This document shows positions 17,853 to 26,108 of a stretch of 64,000 nt of DNA, one piece after another. Below the pieces are notes generated by a model. The model was given only the letters and a program-made list of their open reading frames with translations. It made no database searches and was not told the DNA's origin. Position 1 is the stretch's first letter, and each line of letters opens with the position of its first letter. The stretch comes from Thermoactinospora rubra. Its GTDB lineage: Bacteria > Actinomycetota > Actinomycetes > Streptosporangiales > Streptosporangiaceae. The position numbers were made by a program, and so were the translations under genes. Location: the NCBI RefSeq assembly GCF_002093975.1, contig NZ_MSZZ01000010.1, positions 1 through 64,000 of the forward strand. Direction: 5' to 3'.

Positions 17853-17970
17853 AGCCCGCCGCCGGGGTGGGCACGCGGCTCGATTTCACCCCGCCATCTG
17901 GACGGCCGTGCACGCCGGAGGTTGGGTGAGCCTGCATGGGGTCCTGGAAGAACACGCAGAAGGACAGGGC

Positions 17971-18747
17971 ATGGCCGAGCTGACGGTCGGCGATCTCGTG
18001 GTGGACTACGGTCCCGTGCGCGCCCTTCGCGGGGTGTCCATGCGGGTGCCGTCCGGCTCGATCGTGGCCGTGCTGGGCGCCAACGGCGCGGGGAAGTCGA
18101 CCCTCCTGCGCGCCGTCTCGGGAACGCTCCGCTTCCACCGCGGCCGGGTGGCGCGGGGCGAGATCGCCCTGGACGGCACGCGGATCGACGAGCTGGCGGC
18201 GGCGGCCGTGGTACGGCGCGGCGTCACGCAGGTGCCGGAGGGGCGCCGGGTGTTCGCCCGCATGACGGTGGAGGAGAACCTGCGCGCCGGCGGCCTGGGC
18301 ACGCCCCGCCGGGCCGCCGCCCGGGCCAGGGAGCGGGTGCACGAGCTGTTCCCCGTCCTGGCCGAGCGCGCCCGCCAGCGGGCGGGGCTGCTGTCGGGCG
18401 GCGAGCAGCAGATGCTCGCCATCGGCCGGGCGCTGATGGCCGAGCCGTCGGTGCTGCTGCTGGATGAGCCCACGCTGGGCCTGGCTCCCCAGATGGCGGC
18501 CAGGATCGCCGGCACGATCAAGGCGATCAACGCGGCGGGCACCTCCGTGCTGCTGGTGGAGCAGAACGTCGCCATGGCGCTGGCGCTGGCCTCCCACGCC
18601 TACGTGCTGGAGGTCGGCTCGGTGGCGCTGGAGGGACCGGCGGCCACGCTCGCCGACAGCGACGAGGTCAGGCGCCGCTACCTCGGCGTCAGCGACGAGT
18701 CGCCCGGGCTGGAGGCCAGGGCGGGCCTGTCGAGGTGGTCCGCGTGA
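17971..18747 (+). CDS. branched-chain amino acid-type ABC transporter ATPase (LivF, set 1)
   Basis: 258 residues. Walker A GANGAGKSTLL, signature LLSGGEQQMLAIGRAL, Walker B VLLLDEPTLGLAPQ, switch His replaced by the usual LivF Q (LLVEQNVAMAL). The ATG at 17971 follows AGGACAGG; upstream in-frame sequence is not family-like. First gene of set 1 (F-G-H-M-K order). Liv/Urt-type importers carry amino acids, amides, urea or aromatic acids; the ligand here is unknown. Confidence 0.93.
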   Translation: MAELTVGDLVVDYGPVRALRGVSMRVPSGSIVAVLGANGAGKSTLLRAVSGTLRFHRGRVARGEIALDGTRIDELAAAAVVRRGVTQVPEGRRVFARMTVEENLRAGGLGTPRRAAARARERVHELFPVLAERARQRAGLLSGGEQQMLAIGRALMAEPSVLLLDEPTLGLAPQMAARIAGTIKAINAAGTSVLLVEQNVAMALALASHAYVLEVGSVALEGPAATLADSDEVRRRYLGVSDESPGLEARAGLSRWSA

Positions 18748-19541
18748 CCGGGACATACCAACTGGACGGTATGCCGCCGTTGGAGGTCCGCGACGTGACG
18801 GTGCGCTTCGCGGGCCTGACCGCGCTCGACCAGGTCAGCTTCACCGTCGAGCCCGGCACCGTGCACGCGGTCATCGGCCCCAACGGCGCGGGCAAGTCCA
18901 CCTGCTTCAACGTGCTGTCGGGCGTCTACAAGGCCACCTCGGGCAGCGTCAGGTTCGGCGAGGCCGAGCTCACCGCGCTGCGCCCGCACGAGGTGGCCGC
19001 GCTCGGCGTCGCCCGCACCTTCCAGAACATCGCGCTCTCCCCGCACCTGCCGGTGCAGGCCAACCTCATGCTCGGCCGCCACCGGCTGACCCGCTCGGGC
19101 TTCCTGTCGGCCGGGCTGCGCCTGCCGGGCGCCCGCCGCGAGGAACGCGCGCACGCCGCCCGCGTCGCGGAGATCGCCGAGTTCGTCGGGCTGACCTCCG
19201 TGCTGGCCACGCCGGTCGGGCTGCTGCCGTACGGCGTGCAGAAAAGGGTGGAGCTGGCCAGGGCGCTGGCCATGGAGCCGCGGCTGCTGCTGCTGGATGA
19301 GCCGGTGGCCGGGATGAACAGCGGCGAGCGCGTGGAGATGGCCGAGCTGATCGTCTCGGTGAAGGCGAGCCTGGGGATCTCGATCCTCCTGGTCGAGCAC
19401 GACATGGGCATGGTCATGCGGCTGGCCGACCGGGTGACGGTGTTGGACTTCGGCCGGCGCATCGCCGACGGCACCCCCGCCGAGGTGCAAAGCGACCCCA
19501 AGGTCATCGGCGCGTACCTGGGCACGGAGGAGGGCTCGTGA
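18744..19541 (+). CDS. branched-chain amino acid-type ABC transporter ATPase (LivG, set 1)
   Basis: 265 residues from GTG 18744, which overlaps the livF stop as GTGA and has GAGG upstream; ATG 18771 (MPPLEVRDVTVRF) is an alternative. Walker A GPNGAGKSTCFN, the LivG-type insert VARTFQNIAL, signature LLPYGVQKRVELARAL and Walker B LLLLDEPVAGM, switch His in LLVEHDMGMVM. Partner of the preceding LivF in the heterodimeric motor. Confidence 0.92.
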   Translation: MTGTYQLDGMPPLEVRDVTVRFAGLTALDQVSFTVEPGTVHAVIGPNGAGKSTCFNVLSGVYKATSGSVRFGEAELTALRPHEVAALGVARTFQNIALSPHLPVQANLMLGRHRLTRSGFLSAGLRLPGARREERAHAARVAEIAEFVGLTSVLATPVGLLPYGVQKRVELARALAMEPRLLLLDEPVAGMNSGERVEMAELIVSVKASLGISILLVEHDMGMVMRLADRVTVLDFGRRIADGTPAEVQSDPKVIGAYLGTEEGS

Positions 19542-20428
19542 TCACGTTCCTGGAGCTTCTCGTCAACGGGATCTCCATCGGGGCCGTCTACGCGCTGATC
19601 GCGCTCGGCTTCGTCGTCATCTTCAAGGCGACGGAGGTGGTCAACTTCGCGCACGCCTCGCTGCTGCTGGCGGGCGGCTACGTGGTGGCGCGCCTGCACC
19701 CCCACGTCGGGTTCTGGCTCGCGCTGCTGATCGGCGTCGCCGCGGCGGCCCTCATCGGCGCGCTGGTGGAGTTCCTGATCATCCGCCGGTCCAAGGCGAG
19801 CTCGCACGGCGTGCTGGCCATCGTGACCATCGGCGTGGACATCGTCCTGACCACCGAGCTCACCCGGCAGATCGGCGCCGAGGTGCTGGCCATGGGCGAC
19901 CCCTGGGAGTCCGGCGTGTTGCACATCGGCGGCGTCACGATCGCCGAGACCAGGATCGTCGCGCTGGTCACCGCCACCGTGCTGATCGCCGCCTTCCTGC
20001 TGGCGTTCAAGTTCACCGGCTGGGGCGTGGCCATGCGCGCCACCGCCGAGGACCCGGAGACCGCCGCCCTCATGGGGGTACGGCTGGGCCGCGTCTCGCT
20101 CAGCGCCTGGGCGGTCGCCGGGGCGCTGGCGGCGGTGGCCGCGCTGTTCCTGTGCGTCTTCCCCACGCCGGGCCTGGACCGCAGCTCCTCGCTGGCGGCG
20201 CTGAAGGCCTTCCCCGCCGCCATCCTCGGCGGCCTGGACTCCACCACCGGCGCCCTGGTCGGCGGCCTCATCGTGGGCGTCACCGAGGCGCTCATGACCG
20301 GCTACCAGGACGACCTGTCCTTCCTGGGCCGGGGCATCGGCGACGTCGCGCCGTTCCTCGTCATGATCGTCATCCTGCTGCTGCGGCCCGCGGGCCTGTT
20401 CGGAACCAAGGAGCTGGCCCGTGTCTAG
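19538..20428 (+). CDS. branched-chain amino acid-type ABC permease (LivH, set 1)
   Basis: 296 residues, about eight membrane segments. The typical opening LLVNGISIGAVYALIALGFVVIFKAT and the loop VVNFAHASLLLAGGYV are LivH hallmarks; the EAA-like cytoplasmic motif appears as MRATAEDPETAALMGV. GTG start overlaps the livG stop by 4 bases. Forms the channel with the next gene's product. Confidence 0.93.
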   Translation: MITFLELLVNGISIGAVYALIALGFVVIFKATEVVNFAHASLLLAGGYVVARLHPHVGFWLALLIGVAAAALIGALVEFLIIRRSKASSHGVLAIVTIGVDIVLTTELTRQIGAEVLAMGDPWESGVLHIGGVTIAETRIVALVTATVLIAAFLLAFKFTGWGVAMRATAEDPETAALMGVRLGRVSLSAWAVAGALAAVAALFLCVFPTPGLDRSSSLAALKAFPAAILGGLDSTTGALVGGLIVGVTEALMTGYQDDLSFLGRGIGDVAPFLVMIVILLLRPAGLFGTKELARV

Positions 20429-21515
20429 GATCGTCGTCTGGGCGGCCGTGCTGGCCGCCTTCGTGGCCGTCCCCTTCTACCTGGAGGGGTTCTGGCTGCA
20501 GACCGGCCTGTTCGCCATGTCGGCGGCGGTCGGCGCGATCGGCATCAACCTGCTGACCGGCGCGACCGGGCAGCTGTCGATGGGGCACGCCTTCTTCCTG
20601 GCGCTCGGCGCCTACGCGTACGTGTACTTCGCCGCCGAGCCCACCAGGACGCTGGGCGGCCTGGGCCTGCCCACGCCGCTGGCCGCCGTGCTGGCCGTCC
20701 TGCTGGCCGGGGCCGCCGGCGGGCTGTTCAGCCCGATCGCCGGGCGGCTCAAGGGCGCCTACCTCGGCATCGCCACGCTGGCGCTCATCTTCGGCGGCCA
20801 GCACGTGCTGTTCAACGCCGAGCCCGTCACCGGCGGGTTCAACGGCCGCGCCGTACCGCCCCTGGAGGTCTTCGGCTTCGTCTTCGCCGACACGCCCGAG
20901 CTGGTCGTGCTCGACGTGCCGTTCGGCGTGCTGGAGCGGCTGTGGTTCCTGGGCGGCCTGGCGCTGCTGGGGTCGGCGCTGTTCGCCCGCGGCGTGCTGC
21001 GCGGCCGGCCGGGACGCGCCATGAACACCATCCGCGACCACGAGATCGCCGCCGGCGTGATGGGCGTGCCCGTCACCCGCTACCGGGCCGCGGTGTTCGT
21101 GCTGTCGTCGATGTACGGCGGGCTGGCCGGCGTGCTGCTCGCCCTGGTCTTCCAGCGGACCGTGCCCGACTACTTCGGCATCCTGCTGTCCCTCGACTAT
21201 CTGGCGATGATCGTGATCGGCGGGCTGGGCTCGGTCGGCGGCGCGGTGATCGGCGCGGCCTTCGTCTCGCTGCTGCCGCAGCTGCTGACCCGCTACAGCG
21301 ACGCCCTGCCCCTGGTGGCCCCGCCCGGCTCGGGCGGGGTCTCCCCCGCCGAGGCGGCCCGCATCCTGTACGGCGCCGCCATCGTCGCCGTCGTCCTGTT
21401 CCTCCCCGGCGGTCTGCTCGGCCTGCTGCGCTCCCTGCGCCAGAGACTGCCCGGCCTGCGGCTGTCCCCCCTGCCCACCCCGTCTCCCGAAACCAGGAGC
21501 TCCCATGTCCGTTGA
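20421..21515 (+). CDS. branched-chain amino acid-type ABC permease (LivM, set 1)
   Basis: 364 residues, longer than LivH, as usual. Starts at GTG 20421 inside the livH 3' end (8-base overlap). LLTGATGQLSMGHAFFLALGAYAY is the LivM signature and NTIRDHEIAAGVMGV the ATPase-contact loop. A 30-residue extracellular stretch rich in Pro and Gly lies before the last helix (PLVAPPGSGGVSPAEAARI). Overlaps the binding-protein gene by 11 bases. Confidence 0.92.
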   Translation: MSRIVVWAAVLAAFVAVPFYLEGFWLQTGLFAMSAAVGAIGINLLTGATGQLSMGHAFFLALGAYAYVYFAAEPTRTLGGLGLPTPLAAVLAVLLAGAAGGLFSPIAGRLKGAYLGIATLALIFGGQHVLFNAEPVTGGFNGRAVPPLEVFGFVFADTPELVVLDVPFGVLERLWFLGGLALLGSALFARGVLRGRPGRAMNTIRDHEIAAGVMGVPVTRYRAAVFVLSSMYGGLAGVLLALVFQRTVPDYFGILLSLDYLAMIVIGGLGSVGGAVIGAAFVSLLPQLLTRYSDALPLVAPPGSGGVSPAEAARILYGAAIVAVVLFLPGGLLGLLRSLRQRLPGLRLSPLPTPSPETRSSHVR

Positions 21516-22785
21516 CCGCACCGCCGTCGTCGCCGCCCTCGCGGCGCTGACGCTGGCCGCCACCGCCTGCGCCAGCGACAAGGCCACCGGTGGCGGCCAG
21601 GCCCCCGCCACGGCAGCCGCCGGCGGCGACGGCGTCAAGACCGGCCCCGGCGTGACCGCCGGCACCATCACCCTCAGCATGCTCACCGACCTGACCGGCC
21701 CCTACGCCTCCTTCGGCAAGAGCCTCACCCAGGCGCAGCAGCTCTACTTCGAGCAGGTCAACCAGGCGGGCGGGATCTGCGGGCGGAAGGTCGAGACCGT
21801 GGTGCGCGACCACGGCTACGACGCCCAGAAGGCGATGGCCTCCTACGCCGAGGTCGCCCCGAAGACGGCCGCCATCCCGCACTTCATCGGCTCGCCGATG
21901 GTCACCGCGCTGAAAGAGAAGATCACCTCCGACAGGATCCTCACCATCCCCATGGCGTGGGCCACCGGCCTGCTGGGCAGCCAGGCCATCCAGGTCACCG
22001 GGACGACCTACGACATCGACATGATCAACGCGGTCGACTTCCTGGTGAAGGAGAAGGGCATCAAGGCCGGCGACAAGGTCGGCCACCTGTACTTCGAGGG
22101 CGACTACGGGCAGAGCTCGCTCGACGGCTCCAAGTACGCCACGGGCAAGCTCGGCCTCACCCTGGTCGAGCAGAAGGTCAAGGCGACCGACCAGGACATG
22201 ACCGCCCAGGTCGCGGCGTTCAAGAAGGCCGGGGTCAAGGCGGTGCTGGTCTCCGTCGGGCCGCGGCAGACCGCCTCGCTCGTCGGCGTCGCCCTCGCCT
22301 CCGGCATGGACGTGCCCTTCGTCGGCAGCAACTCCGCCTACAGCCCGCAACTGCTGGCCACCCCGGCCGCACCGGCGCTGCTGAAGGACTTCTACTACGT
22401 GACCTCCGGCGCGCCGATCAGCGCGCCGCTGCCCGCCTACGAGAAGCTCATCGCCGACTACCAGGCCAAGTACGCCGGGCAGCCCCTGGACAGCGGCGTC
22501 TCGGCGGGCTGGACGGCGGCCCTGATCGTCGGCGACGCGCTGAAGAAGGCCTGCGAGGCCAAGGACCTCAGCCGGGAGGGCATCATCGCCGCCCACCGCT
22601 CGCAGAAGGCCTGGGAGGCCGGGCTGGGCGGCTCGCCGATGGACTTCAGCGTCTACGACCGGCCCGCCTCCCGCGCCTCCTACGTCGTCAAGCCGGACAA
22701 GGACGCGGTCGGCGGAGCGAAGATCCACAAGGAGGCGGCCGTGTCCGACCTGGCCAAGGACTACACGGTGCCGTCGGCGGGCTGA
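21505..22785 (+). CDS. branched-chain amino acid-type substrate-binding lipoprotein (set 1)
   Basis: 426 residues. The signal peptide ends in a lipobox A19-T20-A21-C22; a low-complexity Gly/Ala linker follows to about residue 45. The mature Leu/Ile/Val-type type-I binding fold starts at TITLSMLTDLTGPYASFGKS. The Cys pair near NQAGGICGRK is common in actinobacterial members. Ligand not predictable; presumably delivers to the set 1 permeases. Confidence 0.92.
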   Translation: MSVDRTAVVAALAALTLAATACASDKATGGGQAPATAAAGGDGVKTGPGVTAGTITLSMLTDLTGPYASFGKSLTQAQQLYFEQVNQAGGICGRKVETVVRDHGYDAQKAMASYAEVAPKTAAIPHFIGSPMVTALKEKITSDRILTIPMAWATGLLGSQAIQVTGTTYDIDMINAVDFLVKEKGIKAGDKVGHLYFEGDYGQSSLDGSKYATGKLGLTLVEQKVKATDQDMTAQVAAFKKAGVKAVLVSVGPRQTASLVGVALASGMDVPFVGSNSAYSPQLLATPAAPALLKDFYYVTSGAPISAPLPAYEKLIADYQAKYAGQPLDSGVSAGWTAALIVGDALKKACEAKDLSREGIIAAHRSQKAWEAGLGGSPMDFSVYDRPASRASYVVKPDKDAVGGAKIHKEAAVSDLAKDYTVPSAG

Positions 22786-22788
22786 CCC

Positions 22789-23550
22789 GTGGCGGCATTA
22801 CTCGAGGTCGACCGGCTCACCATGCGGTTCGGCGGGGTCACGGCGCTGTCGGGCGTCGGCCTCGCCGTCCGCGAGGGCGAGCTCGTCGGCCTCATCGGCC
22901 CCAACGGCGCGGGCAAGAGCACGCTGTTCGACTGCCTGACCCGGCGCTGCACGCCACAGGAGGGCTCGATGCGCCTGGACGGCGAGGACCTGGCCGGCCT
23001 GCCCGCGCACCAGGTCGCCCACCGGGGCGTCGCCCGCACCTTCCAGAACACCGGCCTGTTCCCGGGCCTGTCGGTGCGGGAGAACGTCATGGCGGGCGCG
23101 CACCGGCACGGCCGGGCGGGCTTCTGGTCCGCGGCGCTCGGGCGGGCCGCCGCGGAGGAACGGCGGCTGCGCGGCGTCGCGGACGAGCTGCTGGACCGGT
23201 TCGGCCTGGCCGCCTACGCCGACCATCCGGCCGCCGGCGTGCCGTACGGGATGGCCAAACGCATCGAGATCGCCCGCGCGCTGGCGGCGCGGCCGCGGCT
23301 GCTGCTGCTCGACGAGCCCGCCGGCGGCCTGGCGCCCGGGGAGGTGCCGGCCTTCGCCGACCTGATCGGGCGCATCCACCGCGAGCGGGGCATCGCGATC
23401 ATCGTCGTGGAGCACCACATGGAGTTCGTCCTCGCGCTGTGCGGCCGGATCGTCTGCTTCGAGCGGGGCCGCAAGATCGCCGACGGGCCGGCCGCCGCCG
23501 TGCGGCACGATCCCGCCGTCGTCGCCGCCTGCCTGGGGGTGGTCTCTTGA
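22789..23550 (+). CDS. branched-chain amino acid-type ABC transporter ATPase (LivG, set 2)
   Basis: 253 residues from GTG 22789, 3 bases after the set 1 binding protein. Walker A GPNGAGKSTLFD, VARTFQNTGLFPGLS, LivG-type signature GVPYGMAKRIEIARAL, Walker B LLLLDEPAGGLAP, switch His in VVEHHMEFV. First gene of the second transporter; gene order here is G-F-H-M-K rather than F-G-H-M-K as in set 1. Confidence 0.92.
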   Translation: MAALLEVDRLTMRFGGVTALSGVGLAVREGELVGLIGPNGAGKSTLFDCLTRRCTPQEGSMRLDGEDLAGLPAHQVAHRGVARTFQNTGLFPGLSVRENVMAGAHRHGRAGFWSAALGRAAAEERRLRGVADELLDRFGLAAYADHPAAGVPYGMAKRIEIARALAARPRLLLLDEPAGGLAPGEVPAFADLIGRIHRERGIAIIVVEHHMEFVLALCGRIVCFERGRKIADGPAAAVRHDPAVVAACLGVVS

Positions 23551-24218
23551 CCGGCCTGCGGGTGCGGGAGCTGCGGGCCGGGTACGGCGCGGCCCGGGTG
23601 CTGCACGGCGTCGAGCTGACCGTGGACGAGGGCGAGGTCGCCGTGCTGCTCGGCCCCAACGGCGCGGGCAAGACCACGCTGCTGCGCGCCCTGTCCGGGC
23701 TGGTCAGGGCCCGCGGCACGGCCGGCTTCGACGGCGTGGCGCTCCTGGGCCGCGCCCCCGACGAGATCGCCAGGCTCGGGGTGTCGCACGTCACCCAGGA
23801 GGACGGCACGTTCGGCCCGCTCACAGTGGAGGAGAACCTCCGGCTGGGGGCGATGGCCCGCCGCCGGCCGCGGCACGGCGTGAGCGAGGACGTGGCGCGG
23901 GTGTTCACCTACTTCCCGGTGCTCCAGGCGCACCTGGGCCAGCCCGCGGGCACGCTGAGCGGCGGCGAGCAGCGGATGCTGGCCATCGGCAGGGCGCTGA
24001 TGGCCAGGCCCAGGCTGCTGCTGCTGGACGAGCCGACCCGCGGCCTGGCGCCGCAGGCGGCCGTCAGGCTCTTCCGCGTCCTGCGGTCGATCAACAGGCA
24101 CGAGCGGACCACCATGATCATCGTCGAGCACAACGTGACGGCCGTGGAGCTGGCGCACCGGGCCTACCGCGTCGAGTCGGGCCGGATCGGCGATCTGCGC
24201 CGATCGGGGAGGTGGTGA
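23547..24218 (+). CDS. branched-chain amino acid-type ABC transporter ATPase (LivF, set 2)
   Basis: 223 residues from TTG 23547, which overlaps the preceding stop as TTGA and gives MTGLRVRELRAGYGAARVL, the normal LivF N-terminus. Walker A GPNGAGKTTLL, signature LSGGEQRMLAIGRAL, Walker B LLLLDEPTRGLAP. Slightly short compared with the usual 235-240 residues. Confidence 0.92.
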   Translation: MTGLRVRELRAGYGAARVLHGVELTVDEGEVAVLLGPNGAGKTTLLRALSGLVRARGTAGFDGVALLGRAPDEIARLGVSHVTQEDGTFGPLTVEENLRLGAMARRRPRHGVSEDVARVFTYFPVLQAHLGQPAGTLSGGEQRMLAIGRALMARPRLLLLDEPTRGLAPQAAVRLFRVLRSINRHERTTMIIVEHNVTAVELAHRAYRVESGRIGDLRRSGRW

Positions 24219-24222
24219 CCCG

Positions 24223-25080
24223 GTGTTCTTCCAGCAGCTGGTGGAGGGCCTGGGCGCGGGCGCCGGGTACGCCGCGCTCGCCCTGGCCCTCGTGCTCACC
24301 TACCGCTTCACCGGCATCGTCAACTTCGCCCAGGGCGAGCTGGCCATGCTGGCCACCTACGTGGCCTGGCAGCTGGTGGAGTCCGGCATGCCGTACTGGG
24401 TGGCGCTGCCCGTCACCGTCGCCGTCGCGTTCGCGGCCGGGGTCGCGGTCGAGCGGACGGTCATCCGGCGGGTGGAGACGGGGGCGGGCGAGCTGACGCT
24501 CGTGGTGACGACGATCGGCCTGTACGTGCTGGTCAACGCGCTCGCCGCGCTGGTGTGGACCTCGGCGCTGCGGGCCTTCCCCAGCCCGTTCCCCGACGCC
24601 CCGGCCGGGCTGTCCGCGCTCGGCGCGGCGGGCGTGGCCGGCCTGGTGCTGGGCGCGGTCGCCCTGGTGGTGCGCCACACCGGCCTCGGGCTGGTGATGC
24701 GCGCGGTGGCCGCCGACCCGCGCTCGGCGCGGCTGGCCGGCGTCCGCGTCGGCCGGGTGCTGGCGCTGGGCTGGGGCGCCGCCGCGGCGATCGGCGCCCT
24801 GTCCGGCGTGCTGCTGGCTCCCACGCTCTTCCTGGAGCCGGCCATGATGACCGGCGTCCTGGTCTACTCCTTCGCCGCCGCCACGCTGGGCGGCTTCGAC
24901 AGCCCTCTGGGCGCCGTCGCGGGCGGGCTGCTGGTCGGCGTGGCCGAAACCCTGGCGGGCACCTACCTCGGCTTCGTCGGCGCGGACCTGAAGATCGCGG
25001 TACCGCTCGCGCTCATCGTGGCGGTGCTGCTGCTGCGACCGCGGGGCCTGTTCGGCTCGGCGCCCGTGGAGCGGGCATGA
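24223..25080 (+). CDS. branched-chain amino acid-type ABC permease (LivH, set 2)
   Basis: 285 residues, multi-spanning. LVEGLGAGAGYAALALALVLTY and IVNFAQGELAMLATYVAWQL correspond to the LivH opening and loop; MRAVAADPRSARLAGV is the coupling helix. GTG start 4 bases after the livF stop. Pairs with the next gene. Confidence 0.92.
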   Translation: MFFQQLVEGLGAGAGYAALALALVLTYRFTGIVNFAQGELAMLATYVAWQLVESGMPYWVALPVTVAVAFAAGVAVERTVIRRVETGAGELTLVVTTIGLYVLVNALAALVWTSALRAFPSPFPDAPAGLSALGAAGVAGLVLGAVALVVRHTGLGLVMRAVAADPRSARLAGVRVGRVLALGWGAAAAIGALSGVLLAPTLFLEPAMMTGVLVYSFAAATLGGFDSPLGAVAGGLLVGVAETLAGTYLGFVGADLKIAVPLALIVAVLLLRPRGLFGSAPVERA

Positions 25081-26108
25081 GCGCGCCATGGGCCGGGCCC
25101 GGCGCGGGCGGGCCCGCGGCGGGGCATCGCCGGCTCGCCGTCGGCGAGGTGGCCGGGGACCGCAGGCGGGCCTGGCCGTGGCGGCGGACCGGGCTGGCGG
25201 TGCTCGCGGCGCTCGCCCTGGCGCTGCCGTTCGCGCTGCCGCCCTACCGGCTCTTCCAGGCCACGCTCGTGCTGGTGTACGCGGTCGCGCTGCTCGGGCT
25301 GGACCTGGTGGTCGGCCACAGCGGGCAGATCTCGCTGAGCCACGGCGCGTTCTTCGGCGTGGGCGCCTACACCGCCGCCGTCATGATCGCCAAGCTCGGC
25401 CTGCCGTACCCGCTGACGCTGCCCGCCGCCGCGCTGGTCACCTACGGGCTCGGGCTGGCGGCCGGGCTGCCCGCGCTGCGGCTGCGGGGACTGTACCTGG
25501 CCATGGTCACCTTCGCGGTCGCCGTGGTCGTGCCGCCCCTGCTCAAGCGCTTCCCCGCCGTCACGGGCGGGGCCATGGGGCTGCCGGTGCCCACCCCGCG
25601 GGCGCCGTTCCTCGACGACGACCAGTGGCTGTACCTGCTGGTGCTGGCGGTGACCGTCGTGGCCTTCGCCGGGGTGCGCAACCTCACCGGCTCGCGGGCG
25701 GGCCGGGCGCTCACCGCGATCAGGGAGAACCCCGCGGCGGCCGAGGTGCTCGGCATGCGGCCGGCCACCCACATGACCAGCGCGTTCGCGTGGAGCGCCA
25801 TGTACGCCGGCGCGGCGGGCGCCCTGTACACCTGGACGGTCGGCTTCGTCTCCCCCGACTCCTTCACCCTGTCCCTGTCGGTCACGCTGCTGGCCGGGGC
25901 CGTCATCGGCGGCCTGGCGACCCTGGCCGGGCCGCTGCTGGGCGCCCTGGTGGTGATGGCCGTGCCGGCCGTGGCCCAGGAGCTCAGCCCCGCCGCTCCC
26001 GGCATCGTCTCGGGCCTGCTGATCGTGCTCGTCGTCCAGGCCGCGCCCACCGGCCTGGCCGGCCTGCTGCGCAGGGCGGCCTGGAGCCTGGCGGGGAGGC
26101 GCGCGTGA
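25077..26108 (+). CDS. branched-chain amino acid-type ABC permease (LivM, set 2)
   Basis: 343 residues from ATG 25077 (ATGA overlap with livH). About 35 polar N-terminal residues precede the first helix. DLVVGHSGQISLSHGAFFGVGAY is the LivM signature (first part) and TAIRENPAAAEVLGM the ATPase-contact loop. The stop overlaps the next start as GTGA. Confidence 0.92.
   Translation: MSAPWAGPGAGGPAAGHRRLAVGEVAGDRRRAWPWRRTGLAVLAALALALPFALPPYRLFQATLVLVYAVALLGLDLVVGHSGQISLSHGAFFGVGAYTAAVMIAKLGLPYPLTLPAAALVTYGLGLAAGLPALRLRGLYLAMVTFAVAVVVPPLLKRFPAVTGGAMGLPVPTPRAPFLDDDQWLYLLVLAVTVVAFAGVRNLTGSRAGRALTAIRENPAAAEVLGMRPATHMTSAFAWSAMYAGAAGALYTWTVGFVSPDSFTLSLSVTLLAGAVIGGLATLAGPLLGALVVMAVPAVAQELSPAAPGIVSGLLIVLVVQAAPTGLAGLLRRAAWSLAGRRA

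Noticed and set aside
21073..22728. Long minus-strand frame opposite livM and the binding protein
   Set aside because: Low-complexity translation; the plus-strand genes have clear motifs and overlaps.
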